Both the position numbers and the translations under genes were made by a program. Shown piece after piece: positions 20,246 to 31,614 of a stretch of 64,000 nucleotides of DNA (its first letter is position 1; each line of letters opens with the position of its first letter). Source of the stretch: Lasiodiplodia sp. COLG20 (Eukaryota > Ascomycota > Dothideomycetes > Botryosphaeriales > Botryosphaeriaceae); assembly GCA_009801085.1 (NCBI GenBank), contig VNWV01000006.1, forward strand, positions 2,356,001 to 2,420,000. The letters are read 5' to 3'. The notes beneath the pieces were generated by a model, which was not told the DNA's origin, did no database searches, and was given only the letters and a program-made list of their open reading frames with translations.

Positions 20246-21956
20246 TTAAGAAGACGGACCTTCCACACCAGACTCATCCCTTTGCTCAGACACTCCCCTT
20301 CGCTCGAACGTTCTCCCATCCTCAGTATCCCCTCTTTCGTTATTCTCTCGAATAACGGACGTAAGTTCATGACTTGCGTCCATCTCATACACAACACCTT
20401 GCACCTGTCTCCCATCTACTAGCGCCGGCAGCTCACACGAGGTGGCACCGCCATTCAGTTCATATACGCCATTGTCAGGGTCAAGCTCGGGCTGCTTCAC
20501 TTGCTGTTCTTCCCCAGCTGACAACTCAGCCTTGTGCCAATTTGGCTGCAACTCGGCTGTTGTTTCGCGCATTACCGCTCGACGTCGTGGCCGCCACCAG
20601 CAAAAGAAGATGATGATGAGCATAACGAAAACGCACACAGCGGCGCCGACAGCAATCCCAGCTTTGGCCCCGCCGCTAAGGGATGGGGATGCAGGTGTTG
20701 CATAGGAGGTAATGTTCCGAATATCCTGGTCCGGCATAGTAGCGCTAAAGTTGGCTTGCGCAAGTGAGAATTTATTCCTCTCATAATCGATAATAAGATA
20801 AGCTTCTTGTAGGAAGACGCGACCGACCGTATTCTGAGAATCATCATTTGAGCGGCGAATAGGGAAGTAGCGAGTTTTGTTCGGGTAGGCTGGGGGACCG
20901 ATAGAGAGGTCGAATGCCGCGTAAGGCAGTTCAATCTGGATATTGTCGGTGGCATTGGAGCTGGTTTCCTCATTGGCCAACGTAAATGTGAGCGTCGGAT
21001 TGTTTTCTAGAAGCTTGTTATGTGTCGTGTCGTTGATCAGGTAGTAGTTTGCATCTTGGTCGTAAGTAAGGCCAAAAGCCTTTGTAAATATGTCGCAGGT
21101 ATCCCCTGGAAGCCAGAGGTGTGACACAGTGGAATCAATGGTTGACATGTGGCTGGTAGCCAGTTTCGTTTTACCCAGGTCCGTGAGACTGAAGCTCGTG
21201 TAGATAGATTGGAGGCCAACGATAAGAAATCGATCGATAGTACCCGCGGAGGTGAAGTCGTGCATGGGACCCATGAATCGTGATTTATCGTAGCCACCTA
21301 TTACAAGGCTTTCTGGCACCGATTTGTACTCTGCACGAATTGTTAAGACTTAGAACTGATCTTGGAAATGGTCTTGGGAACTTACGGTATTGTGCACCAG
21401 CTGTATATGCATAAGAAAGGCTGGGAATTTTACCGGTTTCATTCAGTACCTTGATCAAGCTTGGTATTGGGCTGTTCGATTCCAGGTTGGTCTCTGCGTT
21501 GTTCAATCCGAGCATTCCCATCCAGTATGATGGCGACGCATATCCAACGGCTAGGCTTTTATCCACTTCCATTGCGTCGTTGTTCTGGCTGAATCCCAGA
21601 CGGATCTTGTCGAAACCAAAATACCCATTATCTTTGGGAAAGTTGAGGGGTTTGTTCTCGAGGTCGAGGCTGTAAACACCCGTAAGATTCCACGTGTCCG
21701 ATGCATCTTGCTGGAATCCAGAGCTCGATTGGCCGTCGAAAAGCTCAACACCGCGTGAGTGACAGTCGGTCTTGGTTGAATTACAGCCTTCGGGAACAGG
21801 CACGAATACTGCAGCTGCCTGAGTGGAAACTAGCACGCGGAAGTACTGGGCGGGTTTGCCGATAGAGATGCGGAAGGTTGACCAATTTCCATCGACTCCG
21901 TCCCATTCGGTCGTTGGCATAACAACGTAAGGGGCAGAAGACTGATCCATAAACAT
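20246..21956 (-). CDS. Membrane-anchored aspartic-protease-like protein (copy 1)
   Basis: Two exons (21956-21386, 21330-20246) give 551 residues. WDGVDGNWSTFRISIGKPAQ and the fold landmarks YWMGMLGL, SLSYAYTAG and LVIGGYD match fungal pepsin-like (A1) proteins. The first active-site motif, normally DTGS, reads VSTQAAAVFVP, so the first catalytic Asp is Ser. The second reads TIDSTVSHLWLP and keeps Asp. A single transmembrane helix (about AGIAVGAAVCVFVMLIIIFF) follows the protease-like domain, then a basic stop-transfer WWRPRRR and an acidic cytoplasmic tail. No clear signal peptide follows the chosen ATG; an upstream exon may be missing. Likely a catalytically dead surface protein. Confidence 0.78.
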
Positions 21957-23144
21957 GCTGCTTGACAGGATATTGGGTGCGGAATTGAGGTGGTTTTGCA
22001 GTCTGCACTGTAGACTCTCAGTAAGCCAACACCTGCGAAATGCACATGCTTATCAAAAGCAGACGAGAGAATTACTCGGGACGCGTAAATGATTCATAAA
22101 CGACTTTTTGAGGGTGGGCGACGGTAATAAAGCAAGATGGCAGTGACCCTTTCGCACATATACCGAAGATGCTGGATCAAGCACCCCGCCGCACATCTGT
22201 CGGCTATGTGGGCATAAATTCAGGTCTAGGGAAACATTTCTTCATTTTGATGGACATGCAGGGAACTCCTGGGCGAGCAGACTAATGAATAGGCATGTGG
22301 TACAGTGATAAGGCGCAGAACGACATAACTTCGTTGTACATGTAAAGTTGTGTAACTACAAGCTGTCCTGCCACAACTCCCTGCTCTGGTTACTTCGGTT
22401 ACATCGGCTTTCCAAACTCTGGATGAGCTGAAAAGTGATACATGAGTGGGGGCCTTGGAACCAAATTTTCCGTTAGCCAATAACTGGACCGGCCTACCCT
22501 CAGCTGGACCAACTTACCCTCAGCGAAGACCGTACGGACTAAAGCCACATCTATACAGGTGGGGTAGAAATATGTAAAGAGCATTATGAAGCACGCTGAC
22601 AGCCATAAAAGCTACACTTTGCAAAAAACCTTGGCCGTGATCTTTGTTTTATTTTTGGCGCAGCTTTTCAGGGCTGAGGCTCTTGGCTGTCAATTTCTAT
22701 GAGAGCATCGTGGAGCACATTGTTGCTCCCCATAGTTGAGTGTCTAGAGTCGCCTTCTTCTTGATAGAAAATGTAGTCAATCAGTGGTTTTAACTGGATT
22801 TGCCGCATTATGCTTGTGTCCATTGTACTTTTGAAAAGAGGGACTCGCAATCTGCACAGTCATGAGAAGCATCGAGGGTACCTCTCTATGGGCCTCGGGA
22901 TTGTTATACGTGTTCACCATATCGTAAATTCTATTGTAATTTCTCTCTTTGGGACCCACCGATGTTACGCCACCTCTGACCAGTGTGCATGCTGAATATT
23001 TCTAGGGCTGAGAAGCACTTGTTCTGAAGTGCGCGGCCAGGCAAAATGCATCCCCACGTGTCTGCCTGCACCAGCCATTAGGTTCAGCCCACCAGGGCAG
23101 CACATCACAAACGAGGCTGACGGCCCCACCCCTGACTACGACCT
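21957..23144. other. Intergenic between the protease-like paralogues
   Basis: Two overlapping minus-strand frames (22777-22959 and 22668-22850) might be a decayed gene, but no domain is recognisable. The right part leads into an ankyrin-like fragment. Confidence 0.3.
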
Positions 23145-23528
23145 TCAGCGGCGTAATAGACTGCCGGGCTGACTGGTTGCACCGCCGGTCTCCTGCATCC
23201 CAAAGCTGCGTGGCAATGTCTGTGTTGCCCCTGTATCGATGTGATACCCGAGATTATCCGGCGCGCGTTTCTCCACGTCAGCCCCTTCCCAGATCAGCAA
23301 GCGGGCTACACCAGCCTGGTTGTACCATACGGCTATGTGCAGTGGCGTTCCGTGATAGAACTGTTCTCGCCCTCGCCCGATGTTGTGATATCCTGACGCG
23401 AGGAGCTCATAGAACCCGTCGGCGTCGCCGGCCTTGGCAGAGACACCGCTGAAATCTCCTATTAAGTACCTTGGACGGCTATAGTTGCGCAAGCGGAAAC
23501 TAGAGTGCAACGGTGCTTCATGATGCAA
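23145..23528 (-). pseudogene. Ankyrin-repeat fragment
   Basis: The minus-strand frame contains one clear ankyrin repeat: GTPLHIAVWYNQAGVARLLI followed by WEGADVEKR. The sequence before it (SGVSAKAGDADGFYELLASG) fits a preceding divergent repeat. There are no further repeats or partner domain on either side, so I read it as a remnant of a larger ankyrin protein. A short genuine gene cannot be excluded. Confidence 0.38.
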
Positions 23529-23868
23529 TGGCTTTTTGTGTGTGCGTATGCGTCGTCAAACTTGGCTAGTTGCGGCGCTGCCTGACGAATGCAGAAATTC
23601 CCCGCTGGTCAGAGTACCTACAATCCCAGTGGGCATCAGCTCGGCACACTTTCAATGCACGTCAGATGGTGGAGCTCAAATAATACACTTCATCCACGAA
23701 GAAAAAGTTAGCAAGCGTTGTATCAACTAGACAAATACATGTGTCATTCATCGTTACTGTCTTGACGAGTATTCATACGAGAGACTGTCTCTACATATAT
23801 GCAGGGATGCACAACAATATTTTGAGAGACGAAAAGGGTGACGTCAACGAGAGAAACAGTGCGCAAAA

Positions 23869-25718
23869 TTAAGCTGGAGGAGTCTCCACCTGGGATGGCC
23901 TCGCAGGTTCAGACGGCCTCCTCTGTTCAGAGCCTCTTCTCTCCACCTGTTCACCTTCTTCCTCTACATTTCCCTGGTCAGCATCAGACGTAGCCTCATG
24001 ACCCACACCCATCTCATAGACCACAACATCCTCATCCCTCTCCTTCACCGGCGCCGGCAATTCATACGAGCTGCCGCCAACATTGACACCATCCAGTTCG
24101 GGCCGTCTGGCCTGGTTGTCCGCACCTGCCGGCATCTCAGAGACCGAGTGTTGATGTTCACGTCCCATCTGCTGCTGTTGCTGCTGTGCAGCGAGCCACG
24201 GATCGTACGGCTCCTTGCCCTCGCGGAAGTAGTGTGGCGGTGGCTCCGCCGATGATTGGTACGTTGGCGCTTGGCTAGCGATGCTGGGCCGCTTGTTGTG
24301 TGTCTTGTTCTTCTGTTTTCGCGGTCGCCACCAGCAGAGATAGACGGCGCTGAGGATGAGAGCAAGGGCAGCAATGACACCGATGGCGATACCAGCTTTA
24401 GCGCCACTATTGAGTGAAGACGAGGATGTGGAGTCCTCCCAGCCGGCGGAGTGGATCGTTTGGATGTCAGGGTCCGGCATGTTGTCAGAAAAAGTGGCTT
24501 GCGCAAGGGAAAAGCTGCTGTTCTCGTAATTGACGGTGAGGTAAGCCTCTTGCAGGAAAACCCGGCCGATTGTGTACTGTGTGTCGTTTTCTGCTCGGCG
24601 GATAGGGAAATAGCGTGTCTTGTTCACGTACGCTGGAAAGTCAATGAAGTGGTCAAACGCGGCATACGGTAGGTTGATCTCAATAGTATCTTTGGGACCA
24701 GGGTCTTTGGTATGGCCGAATTTGAATGTGAGAGATGGGTTCTTCGCTTGAAGGCTATCATGCATCGTCTCATTGATCAGGTAGTAGTTCCTTTTTGCAT
24801 CGTAGGTGAGACCGAATGCCTCTTGGAACCTGTCACATGCACCTACTGGGAGCCAGAGCTGTGAAACAGTGGAATCGATGACTGACATGTGCCCATCAGG
24901 CAGCAAGTCAATGGGACCTGTTCCCGTGGCGGCGAGACTGAAGTTGGTGTGAATAGACTGGAGGCCAACGCTCAGGTATCGGGTGTCAGATATTGAGAAG
25001 GAGAAGTTGTATGTGGGAAGTTGGAAGCGGGAGCTATCGTAGCCGCCAATCACCAAGCTACCAGGAACTCCGGGATATCCTAACCAGTATGTTAGAATCT
25101 ATCTCTGTGACGGTAGGCTTTCAACTTACGATGATAAGCGCCAGCTGTGTATCCATACGACAGACTTGGTACAGTTCCCGTATCGTTCAGTGTGTTGATC
25201 AGGCTGCGGATCGGTTTTTGATCGGTCAAGGTTGTATTGGAATACCCCAAGCCCAGTAAACCCATCCAGTAATCCGGCTCCCCATACTCTACTACTAGAG
25301 TTTCATTCACCTGCAACTCGTTTGTGTCGCCGCTGTACCCTAGGCGGACCGTGTCATAGCCGAATGTGCCCCCAGTATCTTCAAGTCCAAGGTTCGATTC
25401 AAGTCCGAGATTGTAGGTGTTTATGAGGGCCCAACTGTGGGACTGGTTGTCCTGAAACCCATAGCTCTGTTGGCCACGAAAGGTCTCCACGCCACGTCGG
25501 GACGGACAGTCTTTATCGAATTCCGGAGGACAGCCATGAGAAGTAGGCACCCACGCTGAAGATCCACGTGTGGAGATCAGCACACGGAAGTTCTGGCCGG
25601 TTTCGCTCTCGGCTTCCCTGCCGACAGATATGCGAAAAGTCGACCAATTTCCATCAATTCCATCCCAGTGTGTTGCTGGAGTAGCGACGTAGGGTGTAGG
25701 CACTGCATTCGGCGACAT
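23869..25718 (-). CDS. Membrane-anchored aspartic-protease-like protein (copy 2)
   Basis: Two exons (25718-25130, 25079-23869) join to 599 residues; the single intron (50 bp) is at the same place as in copy 1. THWDGIDGNWSTFRISVGRE, YWMGLLGLGY, SLSYGYTAGAYHR and LVIGGYDSSRF align with copy 1. The first catalytic motif reads LISTRGSSAWVP, with Ser where Asp is needed; the second reads VIDSTVSQLWLP. A transmembrane helix (GIAIGVIAALALILSAVYLC), a WWRPRKQK stop-transfer segment and a longer tail with a Gln run (QQQQQQ) follow. The frame stays open to an ATG at 25955, giving a hydrophobic stretch that could be a signal anchor. Tandem paralogue of copy 1, same strand. Confidence 0.78.
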
Positions 25719-27119
25719 CTTTTGAGTTGTCAGGCTCAGGTCAAACGAATTCCGGCAAGAAGTTCTCGCGATGTGGAAAACAGGAGGAATAACAGATTTA
25801 AGAAACAGGGAAATAATCGTTCGTATGGGGTTCAACGGTGTAGGGTGGCAAGAAGCAAGCAAAAGAACAATCAACCTTAGCGCACATGATAATGAGGAGT
25901 GGTGGCTTACATCCGTCGATGCTCTATGTTCAGCTGAAGACAACCGTCCCACCACTCTGATGCGCTTACCGGCAATCCCAGCCGAGGGCGCTGGGATTTA
26001 AAGGCATGTGGTACAGCGAGAACTCATACAGTGGCATCAGTACCACCGATAAGCGTTGTACCTCTGAGCTGTGTGACCAAGCGCCACCATGTCACACTAC
26101 GTTTCAGGAATAATATTTTCTGTGCCTTGCATGCCCCAGACTATTGATAAATGAACTCAATTATGAGATGTTCCTACTGCGATGCGGCTATATACTGCGC
26201 TTAGGGAGTGTATTTATGACGGCCAAGGTTGCTCAACGAAGTTTGCAGCGACGGAACTCTATTTGTAAGACTGTCTGCTTCTCTTCCGGTCACACCAGAT
26301 TGACCTGCCTGACGCGCATTAGGGCATTTCAAAGAAGCCCGTAACACATAGTAAAGCGGGGTATTGTAGCAGCGTAAGGTCACTCATGCAGCAGAGCGCG
26401 GCACTTAGGCAGCAATGAGGCTCATTTGCCTCGCCGCTTGAACATTGCTCAGTCGTTGCACCTTCCATTCATGGATTCAAAGAGACGCAGAGCTTGCCAC
26501 GGTGTCTTTGTTAGCGCTTAAGACTCCTACGACTAACCCTTTCGTAACGCACTAGGAAAAGAATTTATGTTTCAAGAATGCGAGGGGCCTGATTGACGGT
26601 CTTTTCCGTCTGGCTCACGTCGTGGATAATGTTTCCTTTCAGCTTCATGTCCAACCCAAGGCTGAAGGTGTTGCGATCTGCAGCGCATTGTGCAACTTGT
26701 CAGCGGGAGTTGCACGGATTTCGGAAACTAAGATCAGCTCACTTTCTTCTTGATTCGTTGGCCGTCAACTTTTTGTGGCTTATCAGGTCTGGAGTGACAT
26801 GAGTGGCTAGGAATCCATCGCCTGATGTACTTTCGCGATTCAGCCCGAAAGAGCTGTTCTGGCATCGATCCCATGTCCGAATTTGAATGCGCCACAGTTT
26901 ACACGAGGCTGCAGCTTGGACGATCATCCCACAGGAGAGCATGCACGACGTCAGGCAGAATCCGGTTTTACAATCTCATTTTATATCCATTACGCACCGC
27001 AATGACGGTTCTCACAAATTCGCAGACGGAGAAGATGTTAAGCTTTAATTTCCGCGTCCGCACCTCTATCCAAAGTCCATCAAGCTTCATCTCTTGTCGA
27101 TAGCTCCAAGCAGTTCAAG
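25719..27119. other. Intergenic, no gene recognised
   Basis: About 1.4 kb between divergent genes. The left part overlaps the open frame upstream of copy 2. No domain or repeat stands out. Confidence 0.35.
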
Positions 27120-28274
27120 ATGCATTTATCCGCTTCAGGAGCCTTCATTGCACTCTTATGCCCGCTCGTCCTCGCACAGACCACGCTTCGTCTTGCCTCC
27201 CCAGAATATCAACCGACCCCGGTTCCTTCGCAGACTTTTTACGGCACAGCCACCGTTCCCAATGCGCCAGAATGTACGGGATGCCTGCTTGAAGCTATTC
27301 ATCCAACCCTGGTTTCGTATCCTGGCACAGTTTATTGCATCGACAAATACACTATCTCGACCGTTCCTTCGCTCATTCGCTACACCACTACCAAGCCGGA
27401 TGGTTGTACCGACCACATCTACAGCCCTTACACTGCAAGCACCGGCCCAGTTAGCACAACTTCGATTACATGGGATGCGAATGGTACCACCCTGTAAAGC
27501 TCTCAACACCTCAGCTAAAATTTGACCGAAACAGCTGACACGTTAAAGGACTTGGCCTACTACGTATCTCGCATATAGTACTTTCCAAGCCGGCACGTGG
27601 AGCCACGACGGTGGCTCAGATTGCACAATCCATCCAACAACAGTGTCTGCTCAAAGTCCTATCATTTACCCTGCGTCAAGCCTTCCAGGGAGTCTTGCCC
27701 CTGTCCCATCCCAGGTTGTGCAGTCGATAATTGATGATCCCTCCATCAACCTCTCATTCGACATCGGAACCTGTACGGCCAACGGCGCACTGCCCAGCCC
27801 ATTGCGTGCGGATCCAGAGCCAGAGTGCTCATGTACAACTGCGGACCTTCCTCCTCCGTCTTGTATCCGGCTTCCTCCCATTACTACTACCATTTTGAAT
27901 ACTTTCACCCATGCTGGATACCGCCGGCGTGTCGCAGCGACACCACCTGCCTTGCTTCATATGCGTCTCAATGCGGCGGAAGCTGCTGGAGATGTTAGCC
28001 ACGAGGAGACCCACACAGTGCTTGTGCAGCGAGGAACGATAGATGGTGGCAAATATACCAGATCTACGGACGATGAAGGGACAAATAGTCCTGCGGCAAC
28101 GGCAACCTCCAGCACGCCAACTACCTCATCCTCAAGCAGCAGCACGTCTTCGACAAGCCTTGAGTCTAGTGGTAGCACCTCTTCAGCCAACTCAGGGTCC
28201 AGTAGTAGCTTTGTATGTATTCATTTCCGGACATCGGTGATATAAGCTAATTTCTTCCTCTACAGGTGGCGTGA
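27120..28274 (+). CDS. Ser/Thr-rich secreted or wall-associated protein
   Basis: Predicted exons 27120-27493, 27549-28212 and 28266-28274 give 348 residues. The signal peptide is about residues 1-19 (LLCPLVLAQ). The mature part has CTGCLLEAIHP, TVPSLIRYTTTKPDGC and TSITWDANGTTL, continuing across intron 1 as TWPTTYLAYSTFQAGTW. A Pro-rich Cys region (CSCTTADLPPPSC) follows, then a C-terminal tract of about 50 residues that is nearly all Ser, Thr and Gly. Such tails are heavily O-glycosylated in wall proteins. I see no hydrophobic GPI-anchor signal with this ending; the last splice site is the least certain part. Family not recognised. Confidence 0.6.
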
Positions 28275-29498
28275 AACGAGCCTTTGGAGATTTTCCGGCA
28301 TTTGGGATGCGTTTAATGAACGACCACAATGAGATACATGCTTTAAATGAGGGTGATGTTTCAGGGTGAGAGTTATGCCTGTTCGCGGGGAACTATTGTT
28401 TGTTTGCGGCAATTATGTTGCCATGGTTTTATGAAAATTATTGAATGGGCAGAGAAGCGGTATCCGGTCAAGATCTGTCATTTATTTGAAGGAAAATGGC
28501 TAAGCAGCAATGAGAACCACTTCTCTACCTTTTCACAACTGTTGTCTTATCATGTCACGACTTCTTAGCATAGATTATCTCACAAAAGTCAACCACAGTC
28601 AATAGTCTTACTTTCGAGCCTCCTGAGCCTAACTGGAACCAGCACATGCATGGTGAGCAATGTTATCCCTTGGACCCCAGGGCAATCTGTGGCTTTAGAC
28701 TGTTCAACCACCCGGTGACAAATAATTTCCTGTTCTAGTTCTCCAGTTGGTTTCCTCGTTAATAAAGCTAATAGCTAGCTCTACATTGTAATTGAAATGC
28801 GAAGTAGATTGATAGGGCTGCAAGTAACTCGTATCCAAGCTGCCCACCAATTCATCGCCATCACCATACTTAGAGCATCTGCGAAGCAGACAACATTCAA
28901 ATTCTTTATTTCACACCTGCATTGCCTAAGGCATTTATTTTGCCGATAGTCCGTTTTCCCCTTCCGGCTGAAAGCCCTAGCAAGCTGTGTCCGTAAACAG
29001 CCCACAATTCTGCATGTCCGCTGGCCCGTGCAAGCTCTTGAACCTTGGAGCCAGAACCGTCGTAAGTTGGGCTTTCTTGTCTTCCCCTCACCGGCCGAGC
29101 CAAGGTGATCCTTCTGTTTGCTGGCATTGGCGCACGGTCCATTAGGCGAGCAACGGAAGTGATGGAAGCAGTATGTGTGTCGCTGTGTTTCTGGCCCCCG
29201 TTTCGTATCCCCGCAAATGTGGGACCCCACGCCTGCCTTTTTGAGTTTTCTCCAGGATCAACTAAAGTTACTGATCGGCGTCCAATCCTTCAGGCACGAC
29301 CCATCACGCAGACACGAACCATCTTGCAGGTTCAATGTTGGTCTGACACGAATGCCCAGTTCGGCTATGTACCTCGACGGACCACGGTTCCGAGAAAACA
29401 CATATAAAATGCCTTCTTTCTCTCTCGAATTGGTTTCTCTCCTCATCAAACCCACCAGCTCATTCACAGTCAATTGAGTCTTTTTGAACACCGCCAAC
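28275..29498. other. Intergenic, no gene recognised
   Basis: A minus-strand frame at 28781-29230 lacks recognisable features. The right end is the promoter of the knottin-like gene. Confidence 0.35.
29403..29409 (+). promoter_or_regulatory. TATA box of the knottin-like gene
   Basis: TATAAAA lies 96 bp before the ATG at 29499, the same spacing as in secreted-protein gene B. Confidence 0.5.
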
Positions 29499-29739
29499 AT
29501 GCGTTTCACCTTCTCCATGATCGCCCTCTTCTTTGCCGCCGCCCTCGCTGCGCCGAACGCGGAACCTGAGAACTTGGGCCTCTTGCAGCCCAGGTGCTCC
29601 GCCCGTGGTGGTAAGTTGATCATTCTCCGCTTTGTTGCTATTCTGACAGAAACGATTAGTGCAATGCCAGCAGCCGGCCGAATGCTGCAGCGGCGTTTGT
29701 GCCATTGACAAGGGCTGCGCTTGCCAGAAGTGCCTTTAG
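29499..29739 (+). CDS. Small secreted knottin-like Cys-rich protein
   Basis: Two exons (29499-29610, 29660-29739) around a 49-bp intron encode 63 residues. A signal peptide covers about residues 1-18 (MRFTFSMIALFFAAALAA), followed by a short acidic propeptide-like stretch (PNAEPENLGLLQPR). The mature core is CSARGVQCQQPAECCSGVC followed by a CACQKC ending, eight cysteines in about 31 residues. The C-x6-C-x5-CC-x3-C spacing is close to inhibitor cystine knots. Function unknown; such proteins occur among effectors and antimicrobial peptides. Not related in sequence to the three-member family at 7-12 kb. Confidence 0.72.
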
Positions 29740-31614
29740 GTAAGTGATTCTTTGGAATTCAGCGTGTGTGAGATGACGATCAAGTTGCTAAGACATTACA
29801 GAAAACTCATGGTTGCTCTTTCTCACTTGTTTCGGCACAATGAGCAACGGGACATGTTGGGATCCGGACTTGAACGGATAAAAGGACATTCACTTAGGGG
29901 AGCGCTGCTGCTCATACTTTCCATTAAGAATGATGCAGGTGGAGGGTATTTGTAGATAGAACTACCCATATCCAATTAAAAAAGCCCTACGCAATCATCA
30001 AAGAATTTGTTTGTGCCTGAATCCCGTTGTTGAAAAATTTATTGACACTTGCCAAGAGATTCGGTAGTTCGGCTTCTCTGTCTGACGGACTTCCGGGCTG
30101 GGCGCCGAGACGTGTGGATACTATTCCACACTATTTGCTTGCGCGGAATCCGCGGGTTCCAGTCAGTGAACGTGGGCTTGAAAGCTACACCGGGCTTACG
30201 TTATTGAAGTTGTGGTTCTGAGAGAAGACGGAGGCGGAGTAAAGGACGGGAATGTTGTAAGTAGTGTTTGATGGCGGTAGTCACTCTGGCAGATGGATGA
30301 AAAGCTTCCCTGCGGGGGCGAAATTCGCGTATATGATATTTTCGTTGTTGATGTCTGTAGCATAGGTCTACTGAATGCGAGGGGAGGCACGATCCGTCTG
30401 GATCTCTAACATTTACATCTCTGGAAATTCTAGCGGCACTCGGCAAGGGCCTCGATTCTTGGAATTGGCCCGAGGTCCACTTCGCGAGGTCTCTTCTGAC
30501 TCACGGCCACCGTCATTTACTTTGCACCTCATCTATTCTGTAGATATTCAAAGATACAGCATAGCATTGAAAGATGTGCGTGAGTATAATTTTACAGCAT
30601 GCCGGGTATCCACCACAGGCAACAATACTTCAGAATAAATATTTCCAGTGTCACCCTTTGCCCCTCCTATGCCTACTTGCTGCAGGAACCCTTAACGTTG
30701 GGGTGTCTTCTATATATATAACCTGCTTTCTGGCGGCCCAATCTTTCGAATTGACTCGTTTAAGCTGCTGTTTTATTTTCTCATGAGGCTGCGGGAAAAC
30801 GCAGCTGTGAGGTACAGTTTACCAGTAGTAGCGAAATGGGATGGTCATCTCATGGGCGGCCGGTTATTAAATCCAAAATAAAAAGGTTGGGCGCATGGGG
30901 GTCGATAAATCGGTCAGAGCCAATAATGATCAAGCGCTGAACGTATCCCAGTAATAAATGTAGTATTAGTATTAGTATTGACATTAATAAGTGTTACTCC
31001 CTGAGTATGCAACGCACCGTCGTAGCTTGGGCAGCGACCTCGTAGACACACGTTGTTACCTAGGCATAATTAGTCCTAGTGCTTACATTAACGGCGTGAG
31101 CACCGTTTGTGGTTAGACCGTAATCGACGTGGGGCGATGTGGCGAAATATCTTATCGGAGATTGACGAGAGAAGTGGGGAAATATCCCGACATAAACCGG
31201 TATGATTCTTATGTATTTGCCTGGTTCCGCGTTGTGAGATTATAAGAAGCACCTTTCTGTGTAAACTGTTTGCTCCGTCACGTTAAAGAGCTCGAAAAAC
31301 ATGAACAGCTGAGTCGTGCGATGCGCAGCGATAGCGAAGGTCGTTGCCGCATGTGTGATTAGGGTTCTGACTGTACCTTATCGGTCGATCAACTCCGTCT
31401 CGATTCTATGGCTGCTCTCCCACTCTTAGGTGCAACGTCCATTCATGGAACGACATTGTGTCTCTAAAGCCCTACCAACTGTCTTATCTGCATGATGTCA
31501 CTGAAGCGCAGCCTCCGGAGCACAAGAGACCATTGACTATATCAGCATTGGGGGCCCCGGTCTACTGGACGGATCAGCCCAGCCCTCGGTTTTCCGAATC
31601 AGCAGTAACCCAAG
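29740..31614. other. Long stretch without a recognised gene
   Basis: About 1.9 kb. A short TAGTAT repeat (TAGTATTAGTATTAGTATTG) is at about 30962-30981. The right end is the promoter of the hydantoinase gene. No domain is seen in any frame. Confidence 0.35.

Noticed and set aside
22668..22959. Possible small spliced minus-strand gene
   Set aside because: The only intron that would join the two frames is about 30 bp, too short, and the product has no recognisable features.
30962..30985. TAGTAT microsatellite as a regulatory element
   Set aside because: Only about three short units in a gene-free stretch; nothing links it to a gene.
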